Positions 54,001 to 60,000 of a stretch of DNA of 64,000 nucleotides are shown here, in pieces. The notes under the pieces are model-generated. The model was not told the origin of the DNA. It saw only the letters and a list, made by a program, of their open reading frames with translations, and did not search any database. This DNA comes from Heterobilharzia americana. Taxonomy: Eukaryota > Platyhelminthes > Trematoda > Strigeidida > Schistosomatidae. A program made the translations under genes and the position numbers. The stretch covers positions 44,871,920 through 44,935,919 of the forward strand of contig OX104128.1 of assembly GCA_944470555.2 (NCBI GenBank), in the 5' to 3' direction. The stretch's first letter is position 1, and each line of letters begins with the position of its first letter.

Positions 54001-57000
54001 TTCTTCTCCATTGTTCCCCACTGATCTTTCCTGGTCTTCTAAAAAAAGGATTGTTATACTGCGTAGGGTTTTGAAAGCCTTCAGCAGGATGATTGCTGTA
54101 CATCTGGCCTAAATGATTAACACTGTGATTGATAAACATTCAAATTCTGGCAAGCAACTAGGTACAGTAATTTTAACTGACACTGAACATCCACTTCATT
54201 CACAGCTTTCTCTTTGTATCTCCTCAGGGAGGAGAATAAACTACATAAGACTGTACGTTCGTAAAGCTAAGTAAAATAATTCGATTGTACCTTACCCAAC
54301 ACGCATATTATGTGAGGAAAAAGTGTTAGGGTAGAACTCACACATCACTTTGTAACAGTTAATCTCATCTCAATAGTTTAACCAACAATGCAAAAAGTTC
54401 TCTGTTTTAATATTCTTTACATTAATTAATATTCATGATGGCACAATTTGAAATGTTGTAAAGGAGTATAAGCATAAGTATATTTTGTTTTTGTTGTGAT
54501 ATATCATGCTGAGAATTCCAAATTGTACCATAAATTGTTATTACTATTACTATTCTAGACATTATGAAGGCCAGTGGTATATTTTTTAATGTGACTATTT
54601 CGTTACTCTGTTAACTTCTGACATTATTTCCTTATGGTCTTCGAAATTAAACTGGCTTACGAAATCAAGTATAGTTAACTTGGAAAATCTCAATATTCCC
54701 ATGGAAAACTATGAAGATGTTATCAAAGGGGAACTGAACACATTATCGCTATCACTAACTGAAGTGATTGGATAATTATTTAAAAACCTTGTTTAACGCT
54801 TATGTTTTTCAAATAAAACTCACAACTAACTTCTGTTTAGAAAAAAGAACCTAAGCAAGCATTTTGAGCAGTCTTATTTTCCAGCGTATACTCAGTGATA
54901 CTACAGTTCAGCTGCTGCTTTTTAACATGAGAGGTAAATTATGTATGGTGAATAAAAGCACAGTCTTTTGTTGTGTAACTGGCAGTATTCCAAGAAACAT
55001 GAGAAAACAATGGGCACAATGAATTATTTCGAAAAGTCTTTTAGTGCCACTGATTCCTTTGCTAATACATTCTCAAGAATCCTACTGGTGTCGAGTAGGA
55101 TATGCGGTACGTTTAAGACTCTGCTACCCGTTGTAAGTGTTTTCCTTCAGTTCTCTTTCATTCAGAATCCTTTTATGTGTATTTAAGTGATACACATGTG
55201 GAAAACATAGTTTAAACACAAGTAACTGAAGTCATCACTTAGCTTCTTCACTTAAAACATAATGCTGACCTTAGGTTCTGTAAACTAAATAATCCCAAAG
55301 TTTGGTAGGTATTTTGTCAGAAAGTAGTTATCAAATGCCTAGAAACTTTTACTGCTATTGTTTTCATCTAGGTCATAGGTTCTAGGCAAGGGTTGTACTA
55401 AAGTATATGCACAGTCAGGATATAAAAATGGTTCTTAATCTGTGAAGGGTAGCTTAACGTAGTTTATATCATCCACGCAGATCGAATTTATACTTTATTT
55501 CTAGCAGAAAGTTAGTTGTGGATTGAATACTTAGTAAACTAACTACACAGCTGGTCATTAGAGCTCAGCGTCACCCTTCTTAGTTGGAGAAGACAAATTT
55601 AATTTTTCAAAATCCTACCCAAATATTTAGAATTGTAGACTCTATAATTTCCTTTCTATAACACTTGGATCTTTACCAAGGTAAACCGGGCTGGATTAAG
55701 ACGCTGGACTTCATGTTTGGTAAACTAACATATTCACTAATTTTGTATTCTTATCTGATCCCCTAAACCCCTAAGCGATAAAAGGTAGTACGTTTTATTG
55801 AAAACGGTCTTTCTTTTCGCATGCATTAGCAAAAGGTAGGCCTGTTTGGAATGCATCTGGAAGGGCTGATTGTTTGGAACAGTGCAAGATTTTGAAAAAT
55901 GTTGGGCATATCCACACTGCTGAAAAACAAGAGGGATCAGACACTTGATTTTTATATTGTTTTTTCATTAAGCCTGTCCTACAGTCTAACGAAAGCCAAA
56001 GCATTAACGAGTTATGCACCAAACACTTTTTAAAAGCCTATATGATTAAAAGTAGTTGGCTTTCAGTGAACCTAATAACAAAAAGGAATGTCTATCCCTG
56101 TTAACTGTAAAAATCCGTATTAGAAAGACAAAAATGAATTGCCGTTGTGCTCATATGTTTTTTCTGAATTAATTAGGCAAAATTTCAAAAATCCAAAATC
56201 TGAGCGATAATTTAATCAGTTTAATTTTCTGTAAAAGTGTTTAATCACTTACATCTGAGTTTAGATTAACTAAACAATGATGATATTAATAGGCAACTTA
56301 TTTAATATCACTATAAACTGCTAACCAGCCCTGTGTAATATCGATGTGAAAAATTTACTTTGTACAGCTCAAAACTTGTGTAGAACTATCCACCAGGTAT
56401 TTAGTGAGACAAAATCACAAATATTAGCAAAATCATTCGAATCTAAACTGAATACAATAGCTAGAGTCACTAAGCTACTTAAGTGTAGTTTCACAAGCAA
56501 ATGACATAGTGGACTCCAGAAGTTACCACTTTATGGTAACAAAAAATAACTTACATGAACCATGACCAACTGTAAAAAGATCGTTGTATTGGGGAGACCA
56601 ACACAATGAAGTTACAGCAAGCTTCTTGGCTTTCTCGAAGGTAAACAGCCACAGAGGTAGCAAAGTGCCCTGATTATCTCTAAATTCGTCCGACTGATCT
56701 TCATAGTATTTGAAATCCTGGGTCACCTCATCATGTGTATTCTGATTTATCATGCGTTCAACGATTTTAATGGGTCGAGCAAAGCGACTTAAGTCATCTG
56801 CCTAAAATAATCAGTAAATTAGAAAAATATTCATTTTACGATATTTTTACATGGATTTAAAAGCATGATAATTTTAAAACATGTAAAATATCACGGGGTG
56901 GTGAATGAATTAGAAATAAAACCCTAGACAGGGGAAGATTCTGACAAAAAGCCTCTACTGTGTGGCACCAAGCAAACATCAATCTGTTAAGCCCCGGCAA

Positions 57001-60000
57001 TTCGAGGTGGTCTCATCAACAAACTGTAGAAAATTTGCTCATGAAGCACAGTAATTGGATTTTCGACATTAAAGTCAAAATTATTCAGTATCCGGTAAGA
57101 GAAGACATGAAATAAAGATGAATTATTATATCACTAAAATTGCTTTGTCTAAACATGTACCCTTGAAAGTTCCCGTCTGAAAAATATTAGTGGTTTTATG
57201 CAGTGTGCAAAAGCATATGAAACATTTAAGTAAGACCCTAAATTATACAGATGTAAAAGAGCTGATAAAAATGAGCAAAAAGTTTCAAAAGTATTGAACA
57301 ATCTGGATACTTAAAACAAGTAGACATGCAAAATCTTATTTAGTTTGTCTGAAGAATAGCTAATACTTTACTAATTGAGCTGTTACATCATATTGTAAAG
57401 AATTTTATCTCATGACTTAGAAAACCTGCAATATAAAAACAACTGTTTACATTTGTACTTGTATCAATCTGGTATTGAGTTTGGAATAACGGAGGACGGA
57501 AATATAGACCATGAATATAAGAGAAAAGTCTGCTCAAAGAGGTATAAAGTAGTAAACTGTGTTTTGATTTGCCTAAGTTTGGTCAAAAAGATCGACGAAG
57601 AACATGGCATGTAAGTTAATCATTTCAAGCTACTAAGATTTCCAGTAGGATGCAGAATGAGGTGGAAAGACAAATAATGAAAATAAAGTGCACGAAGATG
57701 TATACGAGAAGAGAGAACGAATCGATAAAAGTTAGTGAGGAAATTCAGAGATGAAAAACGGTGTACAAACATATACCAATGCGGCAGGTATGCAGTCTTC
57801 TACCACTTATTCCTATTGTTTTGAGGACCTGAACTAGGTAACTTATATTGCCATACGAGGCTAAGACAAACAGTCAGAGACTGCGTGAATTGGTTTCACG
57901 TTTTGATTAACCCTTGCTTGTTCCGAATAACACTGCTCGTCAAGGTAGATGGTGGTTCAGCATATGTAACATATATACAAGCTGTTTCAGGCGGTGGAAG
58001 GTCACTACTTCAATAAGTGACTTGAGTTTCTTTCTAGCACTCTTTACCCAACCTCAACACTGCTCGAGATGTGATTCCACCTAGCATGAGCAATACTGCG
58101 AAGATGCCTGTGATAAGAAACTTACAACTTCTTCATATCCTCCAAATTGAGCGACTGTGTATCACAGCCGTACAATTTGATGTAGCGGACTGTTGAGCAA
58201 TGCGTTGGTCCTTTTTTAGCTGATCGGATGTCTGACTAGCACCAGATGTTGTGTTAGTTGGAAAATACCGAGAAGGCCTCATTTATATGAGCTTAAACGT
58301 CATCAGCAATTAGTCCACCATGATTAACTTGCTGACAATTCACCTTCCCTCCTTAAACTAGGAGCCCGTGTGGACCAGACTGAAGTCATCACCTTACATT
58401 ACAGGTATTAGACATATGCCGAAAAGACTCAGCTTTCCTCAAGGGTTTCAGTCCATATTTCGTCAGCGTCTTGACTTATCAGGATAATGTCATCTATGAA
58501 TCCCAAGTCGACCAGATGCACCTTAAGGAATGGATTATTCTTTGAAAAGTAGAAAGCATTTAATTTAAAGTCTATTAGTATGTCTGTGACAAGAGTGAAT
58601 ACGAATGCTGATGGTAGACATTATTACTGGGCACCAAGATTTCTGCTCATTTCACACGAAAACTCTCTATTGACCTTTGTCTGGCTGTTTGGGTCCAAGC
58701 AGAATCTTGATTAGCACTGTACAATTTCTTAATGATCTCTATGCTCCAGAACTTGTCGAAGAACGAAGATCTGATTGATGCACCTTTGTTCAAGTGAGAA
58801 AATTATGTAGACTTAACGAGCCTATTTTCTTGAGCTGTGGTCAGAGATGTGACTGTCATCCGCCAGTGAGTAAGGCGGTTACTTTATACAGTATTTTTCT
58901 AGCTTTTTCACTGAAAAATTCCAGTAAAAAAGTGTTAGGTCTTGCTCCATTGTGTCAATTCCGGTGTAAAACAACTTTCTCAGACTTAGTGAGATTTGAA
59001 AGTATAGTCATTTTTTTAACTAGCAAGGGAATAAAGAAGTTACAATTTCAAATAGTATAGGGCCTCACCAAATCAAGGTCTACTGCTTTCACGGGACATA
59101 TGACTCCAAACTACACAACTATTAGTAGTAGATTTTTAAATTTCACTGAAAACAAGGAGACAGTAAGACATTTTTAACTTTTGCTTTTCTAAGTAACTTT
59201 CTCTGGTGTTATATACAAGCAGTAATTATCCCCTGTAAGTAACGCACAATTCTTTTCAGAGATTCGTGCTTTAAAAAGCTAACTGAAACTTAAAGGAGGT
59301 AGTTTTTACTTCTAGACTACTTCAAAACATAGTTTTAACTAAAATGACTGTCCATAGAAAAATCTGGTTGCTTAAATTTACTGGTATATGTGTAAGTGTC
59401 CAGAGATGATGGTCTTAAAACGTGGATATTGTGTAAATGAATTATTTGACATAATTCTAATTATGTTTAACTGTTAGCAAACCATCCCCTAACTTTTTAT
59501 AGCTTCATAGATTTATAAAAATGTTATACAGTACAAATTTCGAATATGTAGGAATTTTACAGTTTTTCCAGGAATCTTGGAGTTTTAACGCATCCACATG
59601 GGTTCTTTCATGTTCTTAACATCTCTCCCTAAACTCCCACAAAACTCATTAGAATCAGAATCTGAGTTTTTGATTTAAAATACCCCAGATAATCATACAA
59701 AGCAATATGATGTATGTACTGAGCAGCGGAAGAAAGTACAAAATTGTGCACTCCACGTCAAAAGGAAATCAGATTACTAAAATCCCTTCAGAAAAGTTAT
59801 TTGGTACTGATAGTGTAACCCAAAACTAAAAATGCTGAAAAACAACAACACTCGTCTTACTTCAGATGATCCTTAGTAACTTGGATAGCACCTCTTATAC
59901 TACTTAACAGGCACCCACTGAAATTTATATTTCTATTACCTCATATTATCTTCCTTGTTACTACAAGCTGTGGCGATTTTACGAAACACTGGCTGTGGAA